A stretch of DNA of 64,000 nucleotides from Alnus glutinosa (taxonomy: Eukaryota; Streptophyta; Magnoliopsida; Fagales; Betulaceae): positions 496,001 to 560,000 of the forward strand of contig NC_084890.1 of NCBI RefSeq assembly GCF_958979055.1, read 5' to 3'. Both the position numbers and the translations under genes were made by a program. Positions 1 through 14,640 of this stretch are shown piece by piece (the stretch's first letter is position 1; every line of letters begins with the position of its first letter). The notes beneath the pieces are model-generated. The model made no database searches, was not told where the DNA came from, and saw only the letters and a list, made by a program, of their open reading frames with translations.

Positions 1-2171
<2,171 letters not shown>

Positions 2172-4874
2172 TCGGAGCGTCCGAGGAAGAACCTCTTTAG
2201 AAAGTTACTAACAAAGCAACACCCTTTTGGATTCGGGGAACCTCTAAGAAATGATAGAAAGAGAAGAGAAAGAAGAGCTAGAGGCAAGGAATAGAAATAT
2301 AGAATAGAGCAACTCAGTGATCACCCTCTTACTCCAAACGATTCAACGTTGGAAAGCGCAAAACGCCATCTTTCTCCGTGGGGCCCGCCCCTATCCGTCT
2401 CTATCCTCTTCAATCTTCTTCTTCCCCCCTTGATGCTAGGATTATATATTATTAGTCTGCAGATCGCCGTCTCTAAATCGTTCTAACAGGGAAATGCTAA
2501 AATTATCACAACTGCACAATTCTAAAGCATATTAAAAAATATTTATATGTGTTGGGTTATACTCTATTGTGTTTTGGAGTAGTATACTTATAATACACTT
2601 GTAGTACACGTATTATTTCTCATTCTTATAAATGATTGTTCTTTAAATTTTCTAAATTCTGATTTTTTATTTTTTGTAGTTAAATAGTTTGATTTATTTA
2701 TTTATTTTAATAGTTGTTATTTTGAAAGAATTTTATTTTTTCTTAGTTTTTTAATTATATCTTATTAAACTATTTGTTAATGAGATAATAAAATATAAAC
2801 TACTTAAGTAAAAAATAATGATAATCAAGATTTTAAGATTCTACTTCCTAACATTAAGATGTTAAGATACTTTTATCTATATAAAAAAAAAAATAATAAT
2901 AATAATAATAAAATTAAAAAAATTAAAAAAAAATTAAAAAAAAAAAAAAGAAAAAAAAAAGAAAAAAGAAAGATGGTAAGATACTTTTGTCTTACATGAA
3001 ATCAACACATAATGCAGAGATGGAATCAGGGGGACCGGGTGGCCCCCGATTTTAATTTTTTCTATTCTTTAATATATAGGAAAAATTTCACTTAATTTTT
3101 GTGAGATTCCAAAAAATTAAAAATTCGATACATTAAAATAAGAATTTTTAAACTTTTGAAGATAAAATGTAAAAATAATGAAAGTTCATGAGGGTTATTG
3201 AAAAAAATTTCCCCATGTGTATATATATAACTTCAACTGTTGGCTTATTAAGTTTGACTCTCATATATGCTCTGGCCTCTGTAATATTGATGACTATTAC
3301 ATTTACGGGGTTCATAAATCGGCCCCTTTAATATTGCCAATTAATTTGTAAACCTCAATAAAATCATGAAAAATTGAGGTCCTTGTGCAGAATTTGGTGG
3401 ATTACACCATAGAACAGTGACAGAGGAGTCCTGCAAGACTAGCTTTGGAGCACAGATTCATCATTGACATCGGAGATCATGCAAATGTTAGAATCACATG
3501 CCTGCTCTTCTGTCGAAATGGTATCCTTCTAACTGCCCGCCCACGTTTGTGTTTATTTTGCGTAGGATAGGGATTGCACCTAACATAAGATGGAGATCGG
3601 GTGCAATGAAGCTGCTTATTACATGGTGAGACTGCACATTGTACATGCAATGGCGCAACCTTGTTTCACTTGATCCCGACCAGGTTAGCGTAACCAAAAA
3701 AAAAAAAAGAGTCCTAATTCATATTTTATGCCCTAATTAAATAATGGAGATTGGACAATATGGGAAATAGAGCATGTTTGAGATTGTGTTAAAAAATAGA
3801 GCTTTTATATTCATATAGTTTCATTTCAAGCTTTTTCTCATAAGTGCATTTTGACCTTTTCTTTCTTTTTCTTTTTTCCTTTTTTTAAAAAAGAAAAAGT
3901 GACAAAAGTACTTTTTGAATTTTTTACCAAACAAACCCATTTTTGTTTTACACAAATTTCTATATAATAAAATTACTTTTTAAGCTCCTTCAGGCAATCC
4001 CAAATATATTCTTAATCCACCTCTATCGTCATCGTACTCAATGGCATTGCAGGTCACATACATGCTTTCCCATCCTGTAATGCTGCATCGTTATTTTTGG
4101 CATGCTATGCTATTGCAGCTATTACTTTGTGGTCTGGGAGTTTGTAATTTGACTAATCTATACAATTCTCATTCACCGTGGGTTAGACGGTCTATGCAGG
4201 CAAAGGATGGCTCCTGTATAGTAGACCACTGTCACAAATTGGCTATCTAGCCCAGAAGGAAGATTAAATGCTAAAGCATAGTAACAGTAAAGAGCAACAA
4301 ATTTTACAAGCAGCTTAAAAAGATGGAAGTAGTGGAAGAGAAGTGGAGAGAGGTCAGGCAATTGGGAAGTATGGAAGGTAGTTGGTGAAGGTAGTGAGAG
4401 CAATGGTGATCTAGTGAAGGGGAGGCATGATGACGCTGCAATTACTGAAAATTGGGTTTCTTTAGTAGTATGACAAATTAACCAGCAGAGGAAATATAAT
4501 AGAAGGATGAGGCAGCTCATCTTTGTTCAGTAGGAGTCTTTCAAATGTGGAATTCACCGAAGACAGCAATTGCACTATATGAGAGACATTTGAAGCTCAT
4601 TATACACAAAGCCAACTTAGACTGTGATAGCACAATTGGCAACTGAGAAACCTGACAAACTTAATTGCAATGGCTTTTACACAAATGAATGTTGCATATT
4701 CCAAAAGCTTTTGAAAATCCTGAACCTGTTAACATGCGTATCAAGTTGTCAAGAAAACTACACATTCTACCTCCTAACAAAATACAAGGTACCTTGTTAC
4801 AGCTGGTTCTTCAAGACCTGGCCAGCAGACTAAAGCCCAATTAAAAACCATTCTCTTTTAGCCGGTCGGACTCA
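2172..4874. other. Intergenic region with thiolase 5' UTR and promoter
   Basis: This is the upstream side of the thiolase and the downstream side of the ALKBH2 gene. The 5' UTR probably reaches about 2300, where the sequence turns from G+A-rich to C/T-rich. Beyond that it is strongly AT-rich with long A tracts (2880-2970). A G/C-rich repeat-like stretch lies at 3020-3060. An unassigned 3' A-tailed segment lies at about 3370-3715. Imperfect inverted ends occur near 3768-4012. No protein-coding gene could be supported; the open frames here match nothing I recognise. Confidence 0.6.
3768..4012. mobile_element. Possible MITE (hAT-like termini)
   Basis: The left end reads GAGCATGTTTGAGATTG. The reverse complement of the right end reads AAGAATATATTTGGGATTG. 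The interior is made of T- and A-rich runs followed by 'accaaacaaaccc'. Such ends resemble the plant MITE family that begins with a 'GTTTGGGATTGCG' motif. No clear target-site duplication was found, so the boundaries and class are tentative. Confidence 0.35.
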
Positions 4875-6870
4875 TCAAAGAACATGCCTGAAGGTGAGGT
4901 TAATACGAGTTGCCTCTACTTTCGTACGCTTAGGCACCGAGTGGATCCAATCCCGTTGAGTGTTGCCCCTCATTACCAACAGTGATCCATGCTTAAGTGC
5001 GAATGAGTGCTTGTCAGCATGGTTACTCTTCTTTAATCGCTTGCTTGCAGGTTCTTCGTCATGGCTTTTCAACACTAGCACCAAAGGACAATTGTATAAA
5101 CAAAACCACCATAATTTTAGTTGCAATTTTTTACAAAATTAAAGCTAATGCAAAACGGGTTAACAAACTGTCCAGGTTTATACTTTAGAGGAACTAAACG
5201 CCACTGATGCAATCATACTGCTAAATCGAATTTGTAACAATTCTGAGTGTCTATGTCACACGAACAGCTATAGATCCCAAATAGTGGGAATTTCCTTGAT
5301 CAGAATAAATAGAACCAACAGAAGAAGATACAACAAGAACTGAATCTATGTTGTTCTCTTCTTCCTCAGCTTGACTGGCAGTCTGTTGGCCGAAGCTTGT
5401 AGCAAGTGGAGTTCCAAGAGCATGCTGGCAGTCCTATGCAGATTAGTTCTTAGCTCTACCGTTTATCATATTTGGCAGGCTAGGAATGCTATTAAATTCC
5501 AGGGCCGGATTCTAATGGAGGAGCAGATTCCTCGTAGGATCTATTGGGAGGTCCATTCACGCATATCAGGGAAGGGGAAGTTCCCTATCACTAGAGTAAA
5601 TGTTTCTCTTTGTCATGTCTGGAATATAGCAGAATCAGTCTTGTTTTGATTTTGGATTCTTTTGTTGTTTAGCTCTCTCTGTTTTGAAGTAGAGTAGTTT
5701 TTGAGCTTTGTTATTTTGATAGGTCTAGTCAGACCTTTGTTTGTAATTGCAGTTTTGTTTGAATGAAAATGCTTACTGATTCATCAAAAAAAAAAAAAAA
5801 AAAGAACTGAATCTAAGTGGATTCATGAACTGCAACTAAAAACAGATAATACATACCATGGGATGTCTTACTGGGTTTCTTCTTTAATATGAATTCACGT
5901 TCACATCCAAAGGATACCGAAGCAATTTCTGGGGTCAATCCATAAAGCTTCTCGTCATCAGAATGCCAACCGACGTAGTCATTACCACCTCTATACCTAT
6001 TCAAGAGCAAGCTATTAAAACTACTCCCAGGAAGAGCTTTGTGGACCTTCACAAATAAGTTAACAAAACACATGAGTAACGCTAAAGTTGACCCCAAAAA
6101 ACGCACCAATAATAAGGAATATCTGCAAGAATCTCTCTACTCTACATAATCATTGAACAAAGTTTTCCTGGGTTGAAGGAAATTTCTCCCAACGTGTGTT
6201 AAGAATCACATACATTTTAGAGACATGTCAATTTAAGACTGAATTAAAAGAAATTTCTCCAACCCATTTCGGAGAAAAACTTTTCCTTCATTCTTACCGC
6301 ATCCAAGATTTCCTTAAGTTGAGGGAAATCATCCCAAGAATAAGCATGTGGCTGGTATCCACTGTAAACCAAGTCCGGCAACCCTGGACTTGCAATGTAA
6401 CATGTGTCTCTGGGCTATGAAAAACAAATACTATAAACCATTAGAAACCACAAAGTCAGCAAGGATGTCCAAGCGTATGAACCAAACATCAGACTTCTTA
6501 TATTTCAAAATAATGTAGAATTATGTGAGAAAATCAAAAAGATCCTATTCTATTATCCAACAAAATAAATAGATATGTGAAAAAACAAAAACAAAAGAGC
6601 ATAAATTACTCGTAAATATGTGAAATTTTTACTTTTCTTTACCTGGACGCAAGAGCGACCGAAAACGCGAATGGTGGGTCTGGTCCAAGGGATGTGATCG
6701 TTGAGGTAATGGAAGCAATCCCATGCCCGATGGAAAGGCAAGAAGCTGGGCATGTACACGATTTCGCTTCCGTTCCGCAGATCCACCCTATGTCTCTGTC
6801 TCTTCACGCCACTCTCATTGTCGGGGTTTGGGTCCGTGGGCTCGATCCCCGCTTTCAACCTCAGACTCAT
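4875..6870 (-). CDS. ALKBH2: ALKBH2-type Fe(II)/2-oxoglutarate DNA dioxygenase
   Basis: Oxidative demethylase that repairs alkylated bases such as 1-methyladenine and 3-methylcytosine in nuclear DNA. Four coding exons, 6870-6643, 6414-6298, 6046-5872 and 5074-4875, add up to 720 nt and 239 aa, normal for the family. The iron ligands are visible: His143 and Asp145 in GWHSDDE and His218 in RDWIHSVPKR. Arg230 and Arg236 of RINLTFR bind 2-oxoglutarate. The NRYRGGNDYVGWHSDDEK block is close to the plant ALKBH2 consensus as I recall it. The last acceptor was chosen as CTAG at 5075-5078 because it alone keeps the frame. Intron 3 (5075-5871) carries a truncated LINE. The gene sits between thiolase and C2 genes, where Arabidopsis has no counterpart that I recall. 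Confidence 0.95.
5349..5801 (+). mobile_element. 5'-truncated LINE (L1 clade) in ALKBH2 intron 3
   Basis: About 450 bp inserted antisense to the gene. It carries the last roughly 90 codons of a plant LINE reverse transcriptase ORF (5371-5649, containing VYHIWQARNAIKFQG), a 3' UTR and an A tail ending at about 5801. A 14-bp target-site duplication, AAGAACTGAATCTA, flanks it at 5335-5348 and 5802-5815. This is the classic product of target-primed reverse transcription. The intact duplication suggests a fairly young insertion. Confidence 0.9.
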
Positions 6871-6922
6871 CGAAACAAACTTCGCTATTGACCTACGCGC
6901 GCGCCAGTACCAGGTTTTTGTG

Positions 6923-7062
6923 CTTTAATAAAAGAAAATTTACGGCCTTTTTGGGAAATAATTCTGTCGTGAAATATTTGTGTGCGCGCGCTCTTTAATA
7001 AAAGAAAATTTACGGCCTTTTTGGTAAGTAATTCTATCGTGAAATATTTGTGTGGGTGTGTA
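6923..7062. repeat. Two tandem 70-bp copies upstream of ALKBH2
   Basis: Direct tandem duplication with a period of 70 bp. Each copy contains 'ataaaagaaaatttacggcc' and ends in 'gtgaaatatttgtgtg'. It begins about 50 bp upstream of the ALKBH2 start codon, so it lies in the 5' UTR or core promoter of that minus-strand gene. A G/C alternating stretch (gtgcgcgcgc) joins the copies. Confidence 0.85.
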
Positions 7063-7144
7063 TTGTATAGTAAAAGGTGATTGATGTGATATAAAATGTG
7101 TGTGTATTGTATAGTAAAAAATGATTGATGTGATATAAAATTTG
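7057..7144. repeat. Two tandem 44-bp copies next to the 70-bp duplication
   Basis: A second tandem duplication with a period of 44 bp directly follows the 70-bp repeat. Both copies carry 'tattgtatagtaaaa' and 'tgattgatgtgatataaaa', with few differences. Confidence 0.8.
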
Positions 7145-8412
7145 AAAATATTTTATAAAAAAGTAAAAAAATTTATTTTGTAGTAAGTTTTTTTTTTTTT
7201 TTGAATAATAATAAAATATGATTGATGTTATATAAAAAGTATAAAAAAAGTTAGAATATTTTTTATTTGATATTTTTAAGAGAAGTAAAAAGAAAAAGAG
7301 GGAGAATTAGAAATGGTTTGTCAAACAAGCCCATACTCTTTCCAAAATTGTCCTCCTAAATTTACTCACCATGCCAAATTCTATAAAATTGTGACACATT
7401 TTTCAAATAATAAATTATGTAAGATGGTGACACATTATTTAAAGATCAATTTGAAAAATAAAATTTGGGAAGTGTAGCAAAATATAATGACAAGATACTG
7501 AAATGATAAAAACTGAATTATTCAATTAAAATCCATGATATACATTTTAAAAACCTTCAAAAAAGAAAATTATCTTAAAGATCATAGAGGATTGTGACAA
7601 ATGGTTACGTGGCTTTTTTAGAGTTTTAGAATGTGTTTGACCTCACAATTCACTTTTAAACAAAATTGTAAAATATGTTCACTTCGGCTTTGAGAGTACC
7701 TTTAAAAAAAATGGTGGTTGAAAAGCTTGAAAAATAAAAAATAAAAATAAATCCTTGTTTTAGAACCAAAGGCAAAAGCCAAAAGGTGTGTTTTAAAAAA
7801 TGTATGATTTTAAAATCTAAACTACAATTTTACTATACACTTAACTATGTTTTTATTAACCGCGTTTTAAAATTGTTATTTTTTCAAAGTTCACATTTTA
7901 AAATTGTTAAAGCGAACGGACAATCCAATTAATAATTTGTGTCCATAATTCAATGGCTTTTCAATTAAAGTTAATGCCTTAATGAATAATGGTACCAATT
8001 TTGGCTTCCTTCCAAAAAAAACCCTTCTGCTCTTACCACCGGATAGAGTTTTAGCCAAGATTAACGTGACTAAAACACGGATTAGAGAAGAAAAAAGAAC
8101 AAAAGAAATAAAACGCAGTGCAAAAATAGAGCCAGTGTGTCAAATTCCAAGCTTACATTCAACAGCTTACAAATTTGCAAGCCTTAGTTAACAATATGTT
8201 TTAAGGGCTTGAGAAAGAGAAATCTAAACAAACCAGCTTGATTCAACTCTAGCCAACTGACATTCATAAAATCGTATACTAATTCTACATTGGAAGTGCC
8301 TTAAACATCTCTTTCAGGGGTTACATGAGGATAAACTAAACTACAGATACATATTCACCTCTTCCCCTCCTTTGTAAGAAACCTAAAGCCTATGCCAACT
8401 GTAGATGCTGCA
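7145..8412. other. Gene-free AT-rich spacer
   Basis: AT-rich sequence between the ALKBH2 promoter and the 3' end of the C2 gene. It contains degenerate 'caaattgtaaaatatg' type motifs around 7620-7900 that look like old MITE debris. The final 200 bp or so is the likely 3' UTR of the C2 gene. No gene was recognised. Confidence 0.5.
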
Positions 8413-10838
8413 CTACCTTGACGGAGCAACAGGAGGATCAATTAACTTGATCTTCAGCTCAATCTCGCCAGACTCCACTCCGCAAAGCCTTAACCAAACG
8501 CTCTGCACGACCTCGCCATTTACACAGCTGATTGAGCTATCCACAAGAAGACAATTGTCACTGTCCGGGACGACCTTCCTTAATGTTGTCTCGCCCGAGG
8601 AAACCCCTATAATCTGTCTCAATCTAGCAGCGGAGACTATTGGCTGAAGGCTGAGGTGGGCATGTCCCATCTTGTCATCGGCCTTGAAACGGTCCTTATC
8701 AAACACTTCCTACACAAAAATTCACTTCGGTCATATGCCACAAATATCAAAGTGTACGATGTCGTTAGCACCAGTAAGATTGCTTCACTAGCTACTTTAA
8801 CAAAATATAAACACACAGTGAATGCTTTAATGTTGAAAGAAGAGATGAGAACATAACTAAATGTACAAAATTATGACAGGAGCATGAATGACAAAACAAA
8901 TAAATTCAGAACTTACCTCCAAGTAGCATATAATGGGAAAAATAAGAGTAGGGAAACATAAAGGTCTTCTTCATGATAAAAATAACGGAAAATATCCCAA
9001 TCATTAAAATGATGAAATCACATCTAAGTGTAACAAAGTACAGTAAATACTACACTCTGCTGGTACTTCCAAGTACGTCTGAGCGTTCTGAAGTTCTCAA
9101 ATTCCTTCTCTCCCCAATACTTTTCACACAGAGAAGAAGCCATTTCTCTCACTATTCACTATTTCAATGCCGAGAATCCAACAAATGTAGGAAAGGATAT
9201 TAAAAGCCGCTAATACCAGATGTTTTTAGACCAAAGTCAATGTACCTCGAGCAAAAGACTGCCCTTGCTAACAATAGATTAGGGATTGCCCTCCTTCCAC
9301 AAGATTATTCACTTTCAATGATGACAACCAAGCAAAAAATGCCACTTCACCAAAATAGAAAATTCAAATACCAAAGGAAGAATGATGAATGGCAAGAGCA
9401 TGTTTGGGTGACAATGTAAGTATCAGCTGATACAGCCTCAGAGTATAAAGATCTGAGAACCATAGCTCAAGAAAAATAAAAAAGGTGTCAAATTTCGATT
9501 CTGCAAGCCCCATCTTTAAGGTTTTGACACAAGAAGCTCAACTATGTCCCCACTAGCAGAACAAAGAACTGTGGCGTTCATATCATAATGCACACCAACA
9601 TGTTAACTGAAAGGTACTCAAAGAGTGAAATCCTGTCAGTCTTTTGCTCAAAATGATATATCTAGGTACCACATAGAAAGATTCCACACATCTGAGCACA
9701 GTTTGTAAAAGCAAATCTCAATAAGTGAAGTTCAATGAATGCTTTGTGAATTCACAAGTCAGATCAAGGAGTTGAATCAGTCAAAAAGGAGAAGATAGTT
9801 GAAAGGAAGGACTACCAAGAAGTTTGATAATTCACCTTGCAAAATAAAACAGAACTCTGCAATGACCACAGAAAAACTGTGTTTCTCCTTTTACTAAACT
9901 CAATTTGGGGATAATTAGAACCTTATAGGAATATGTCATTCAACCAATTTGCAAGTTGACAAAGGCCAAACTAAAAAAATGATGCTGTGGAGATTCTGAA
10001 AACCCATAAGATTGCAAAAGGTCCCACCTAAAGATCTCATATAATTCAGAAGATCATGAAACAATACAAGATATAAAACTCGCAGAATTGAACATTTCTG
10101 AATTCAGAACTTAAGGAACTTACCAAATTTAGAACTCCAACAGGTTCTGAGAGCGAGAAACTTAGCTCTTCATTCCAAACAGGATTAAGGCAACTGTTGA
10201 TAACCTTGGTCTTTGCCGTCTGATACAGATAACACAAATAAGTTAATTCAAAATTTGTATAGGAATAAAACAACTTAACAGAATCCAGTATGAAGATATT
10301 AACAAATCATTTGCCCTAAGCATTTATGAAGGTGCATCATGAGAAAATTCTTAAGTGATCTGCTTTATTCATATTCTATATATAATTCTGCCAAACATTT
10401 GAACTTCATCTTTTCAATACGTTGCTTAAGGAAACCAAACATGAACTCTGAAATCATAGTGTATACACTATACAATATGTGACAGCAAAGGATGTGTATT
10501 TAACACTACAGATGATGAATCAAGTGAATAGATAAATACTATGAAATATTAAGAATTAAGCTCATGAGATCAGCGACATAGTTTCCTTCAGAGTGAAGTT
10601 AGATATCAAAGTGCTCTAAGACGGACATGATTCAATTTGCTGTAGCTTAGATTATCAGGCTGGACATATACAGGAAAAGCAAAAAAAGGAAGGAAAAAGC
10701 ACATATCCGCAAACATTATAGAACCACCTGACTGCCTAACTTGACTACCACATAAGGATCGCTGCTCTTGAAATCCCGGATTACCAATCTTTTTCCTTGC
10801 ACAACCATCACTTTTAGTTGCCCCAGCGGCTCCCCCAT
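8413..10838 (-). CDS. Small C2-domain protein, CAR-like (C2-DOMAIN ABA-RELATED)
   Basis: A 167-residue protein made almost wholly of one C2 domain, the usual size for CAR proteins. In that family the domain binds phospholipid in a calcium-dependent way and brings ABA receptors to the plasma membrane. Coding exons are 10838-10728, 10219-10124 and 8709-8413 (111+96+297 nt plus stop), all in phase 0. The calcium loops are present: Asp22 and Asp27 in RDFKSSDPYVVVKLG, then Asp73, Asp75, Asp80 and Asp81 in EVFDKDRFKADDKMG. NPVWNEELSFSL is the usual C2 strand. A 5' UTR intron is likely, from a donor at 11511-11512 to an acceptor at 10884-10885, which puts the transcription start near 11.6 kb. The position fits Arabidopsis At5g47710. 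The link to ABA is family knowledge, not seen here. Confidence 0.9.
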
Positions 10839-11600
10839 GATTCGCTCCTATGAATGTGTAAACTACACAAAGACACCCAACCACTGCAAAGCATCAACCA
10901 AAACATGCCTTTAACCTTAAAATACAACCATATATTCGTATGTGGGACAAAAGAGCGTGACAAGCAGAAATTAAGAAAACTAATTAAGCTGGAGTTCCTC
11001 CAAAGAAATAGAAAATTAATTAAATGATTAAATTTATAATTTCCTATCAGTTCTTATGAGACAATTCATGATTTAGTATAGTATCAAATATTCTAAGTGT
11101 TGGGCAGAAATTAAAGAATTAAAATATTAATTAAAGAATTAAATTTACTATTTTCGATCTGCTTGCTTATCAGACAATTGGAAATTTAATATCAACTCTA
11201 AAATACCACTCTATACAGTATACAACTCCCAAAAAGACCATTTATCATACAACTCCCAACAATTAAAGTAGGAAATGAGAAACCCCATCATTTTCTATTT
11301 ATATTACGTACAAGCTCAAAGCAAAATCCCAAAGAAAAACTCCAACAACAACAACAAAGAGCAGACTAACCGACACCCAACAGAAATCAAGATCAAACTG
11401 AAAAACTACTACAAGGGAGTGATAAATCTGTATTCCGCAACACAAAAGACGGCTATTTTCTTGGATCAAATAAACCCAAAATGAAAAGGCGAAACAGTGG
11501 AATTCGACTTACCGGAAACAGTGAGATTTGGGGTTTGGTTAGTGAATCTGTTTGTTGGTCTCCCGTCAGATTTTTTTTAGCCTTACCGGCAATTATTGCA
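10839..11600 (-). other. 5' UTR exon and leader intron of the C2 gene
   Basis: Non-coding leader of the C2-domain gene. The coding exon extends upstream to 10883, preceded by a TTTGCAG acceptor. An AT-rich intron runs from 10884 to 11512, where a GTAAGTCG donor follows a C+G-containing exon that starts near 11580. The upstream end of the leader exon is not defined. Confidence 0.6.
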
Positions 11601-12246
11601 GGTCGCTGAGATCGTAGTTTAAAACGACGAAACCAGAGCACGGAACTGGCAGATGTCGGTGAGTACGTTGACGAGACCAAGTCTTTTCTCGTACGAAAAG
11701 GAAAGCAGTTCGCGCGTCTTCGCTCACTCTGACTCCCTCTTTGTTTTTATTTTTTTTTAAACAAAACGAACGAAAAAAACTCCACAGCCCCTGATGGACA
11801 CGGACAAGAAGACATTCCTTCTCCACTGCGTCTCAACAGACGATATCCAGAGAGAAGACTAGTCAAGTTGATGTGTCCCACTTGTCTACAAGCTCGTCGA
11901 CGACTCACTCTTTGTTGAATACGACTCATACGAGTATGGTATATATTTCTACTGTTCCTTCATTTTGTATTTTTATTCTGAATAATAATAGTTAATCATG
12001 TTCATCAAGAAATTAAAAATAAAAAATAAAATAAAAAATACTGAGTCAATCACGCAAAGGGTCTAACGAACTGGTCTTAGGCAAATAGTGTTCGTTGAAG
12101 AAGATGATACGGTCAATTATATTGTTAATTTTTTTTTTGTTGAATTTTCATGTCAGGTTTAATATGTGTGAATATAAGATTTTGACTTTGGTTTAGGTGC
12201 AGTAAGAAAGCTACGGTAGTTTTTTAAACGATTTGTATTTGATTTA

Positions 12247-12288
<42 letters not shown>

Positions 12289-12820
12289 AGAAAGAGATAA
12301 TGAAATTAAATTTGAACCGTTAAAAAAACTACAGTACGTATGTAGTAGTTTTTTTTTACAAAACTAGGTTAAATTCATAAGACTATTTAAGTCAATTATA
12401 ATCCGACTCATTTAATTAAACGGATAAGTCTCATCAATCCTGATCTACTAATTTCGTGTCGGATTTGCTAGTCTTGTAAAAAATTAACAGTCCTCGTATT
12501 AGATTTGTTTCAAAAAATTACAAGCCCTAAGAACATTCATTGTAGCCTCATCAAATTTTACTCACCAAAGTAGCTAAAAATTACTTTTCTCTATTATGGT
12601 GAGCCGCTTTTTTAAAATTCTCTCAGCAGCCTCACCATTTTAACTATTCACTATCACAATTCCATTTAAATAATATTTTTTCAGATTTCTTTATTCTTTC
12701 TCTATTTAATTTTTTTATACAACAAGATATTATACACCTTCATCTTGACATTAGATCATTGCTAAGAAATTCACAAAAGTTTTCATTTGCTTCTCAACTA
12801 AATTCAAGAAAGAAAGCAAG

Positions 12821-12855
<35 letters not shown>

Positions 12856-14640
12856 AAATTAAAAAAAAACAAATTTTATGTCAAGGACAAAAAAACCTTC
12901 ATGTCCATGAAATAAGAACATCATCGTGTGAGAGAGATGAGAGATGGGGGAAGAAAATGGGAGAGAAAAAAAAAAAGAAAAAAAAAAGTGTGATGATCAT
13001 GTGATAGAGAAAGAAGAAACAAAATTGATGAGTATTTTCACTCACCAAAACTTTTTGGTTAAAGTAGTGAAGCTGCTGGGAGTGGTTTTTTAGTATTTTC
13101 ATCAAATTAGTTCACTGAGGCTACTAAAAATGCTCTAATAAAATTCTCGTACTAACAATTACAAGCCCTAATAAATTCCCTCGATGCCTCGTACTTATAG
13201 GATTCTCATCCATATAATAGGGCAAATTTATGTAAGAGCCTATTCGAACCTCCTGTTTAAACATAGGCTTAACTGGTCTAAGTAGAAGGAGCTTAAACTG
13301 CTCAAATACTGGCTCGAACAAGTATTGCATGAGATTCTCGCTAAATACCAATCAGACTTTATAAATCCTAGTGTTAGCCATCAGGGTGATCCAACAATAG
13401 CTTGTGGGGGGCGAGGAAAAAATAAAGAAAGGAATAATAATGGGAGGGTGATGTGATATAAAAAGTTAGAATGTTTTGAAGTCAGATTTAATTTTTTGAG
13501 AAGTAGATAAAATGGAAAGGGAGGAGAGGGGATTACCAAACGGAGCCTTTATGCTTGGATTTTTAATCCTTTAATTTGTTGGTATTAAGCGGTAGGATTT
13601 CAATTCAAAACAAATGATACTTTACAATGGGATCAAAAGCTTCCAAGAGTATGTTTCAGGCGTAGCTACCGCTGATCCTGGCTGTGAAAAGAGTCAAATA
13701 TAGCTCTAAGATACATATATGTCAAACAAAAACATTATCCAATCAGAATAGTTCTAACATTAGGCAGATGTTGATGCAGTCTTTGAGCAGGCGAATTGAT
13801 TCTTCGACACGGTCAATTCACTTGCCTGACCGACCCTCTCCAATTCAACACATTCTTTTTCTTTTTTTCTTTTTGATGAATAAAAGCTTTCAACACACAA
13901 TACATTCTATTTGCAGTGCAGTTTTAGTGGAACCACTGGTTCAGGGTCTAATCCATTCAAATTGATACTTATTTCATGTTGAAGAAGAAGAATACAATTA
14001 ACAGAAGGACAAAGTTATGTTAGAAACTGGGTCCAAGAAATTTTTTCTAAATCAATTTATTAAACCGACATATCCAAAATACTTAAAAATACATATGATT
14101 CTCAACATGTATTTTAGGACCATGTTAGTTTAATAGATTTAATTGGAGGAATTTAATCTAACCCAGTTAAGAGGAAATCTTTGTTCTCAGCAGAAAGCCT
14201 GTAGACAAGAGTAGCAGCAAGATCATCACTTTCATGGCCGTTAGCAATCAAACATCAATATTACTAACATACATCTATTCCCACGTATAACTGTACATGT
14301 GGCCCATCTTTACCAATCAGAACAATCAAAAAGATGCACCACACCTCAAATTACATGCCAAACCCTACCATCTACCACTAGCACAGTCATTTGTTGTTAT
14401 CACCCCACTTTCTAACATGCACTAACACTGGTTACCTAAACGTGGGAATGTGTACTGCTATTGTACATTCTACACATGGCTGCTAGGAAACTATTCTGTA
14501 CGTTTATTAGTCTGTTTACAGAATTGAATGGGATCCATCTTCTTTCACCCTTGGCACCTATAACTGGACAGAAGAAGACAATGGAGCCTGCCACAGCACC
14601 ACAGCTTATTGTCACTGCTACTATGGCCAAACTGCTTACC
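11601..14640. other. Intergenic region: C2 gene promoter and PDS5 downstream flank
   Basis: It holds the C2 gene promoter (about 11600-11950), a 37-bp T run at 12249-12285, long A runs near 12822-12851, a Tourist-like MITE at 12531-13135 and decayed repeat sequence flanking it ('ttacaagccctaa' on both sides). The last 400 bp, with 'cacatggctgctaggaaac', is probably the 3' UTR of the PDS5 gene. No other gene was recognised. Confidence 0.55.
12531..13135. mobile_element. Tourist-like MITE (PIF/Harbinger), 605 bp
   Basis: The left end is GAACATTCATTGTAGCCTCA. The reverse complement of the right end is GAGCATTTTTAGTAGCCTCA. A TAA target duplication lies on each side (12528-12530 and 13136-13138). 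The inner sequence also pairs partly ('ctcaccaaa' near both ends). The interior is expanded by A/T homopolymers. A 3-bp TAA duplication with about 20-bp inverted ends is the Tourist signature. Confidence 0.8.

Noticed and set aside
4041-4520. Overlapping frames on both strands
   Set aside because: Low-complexity hydrophobic translations; nothing recognisable.
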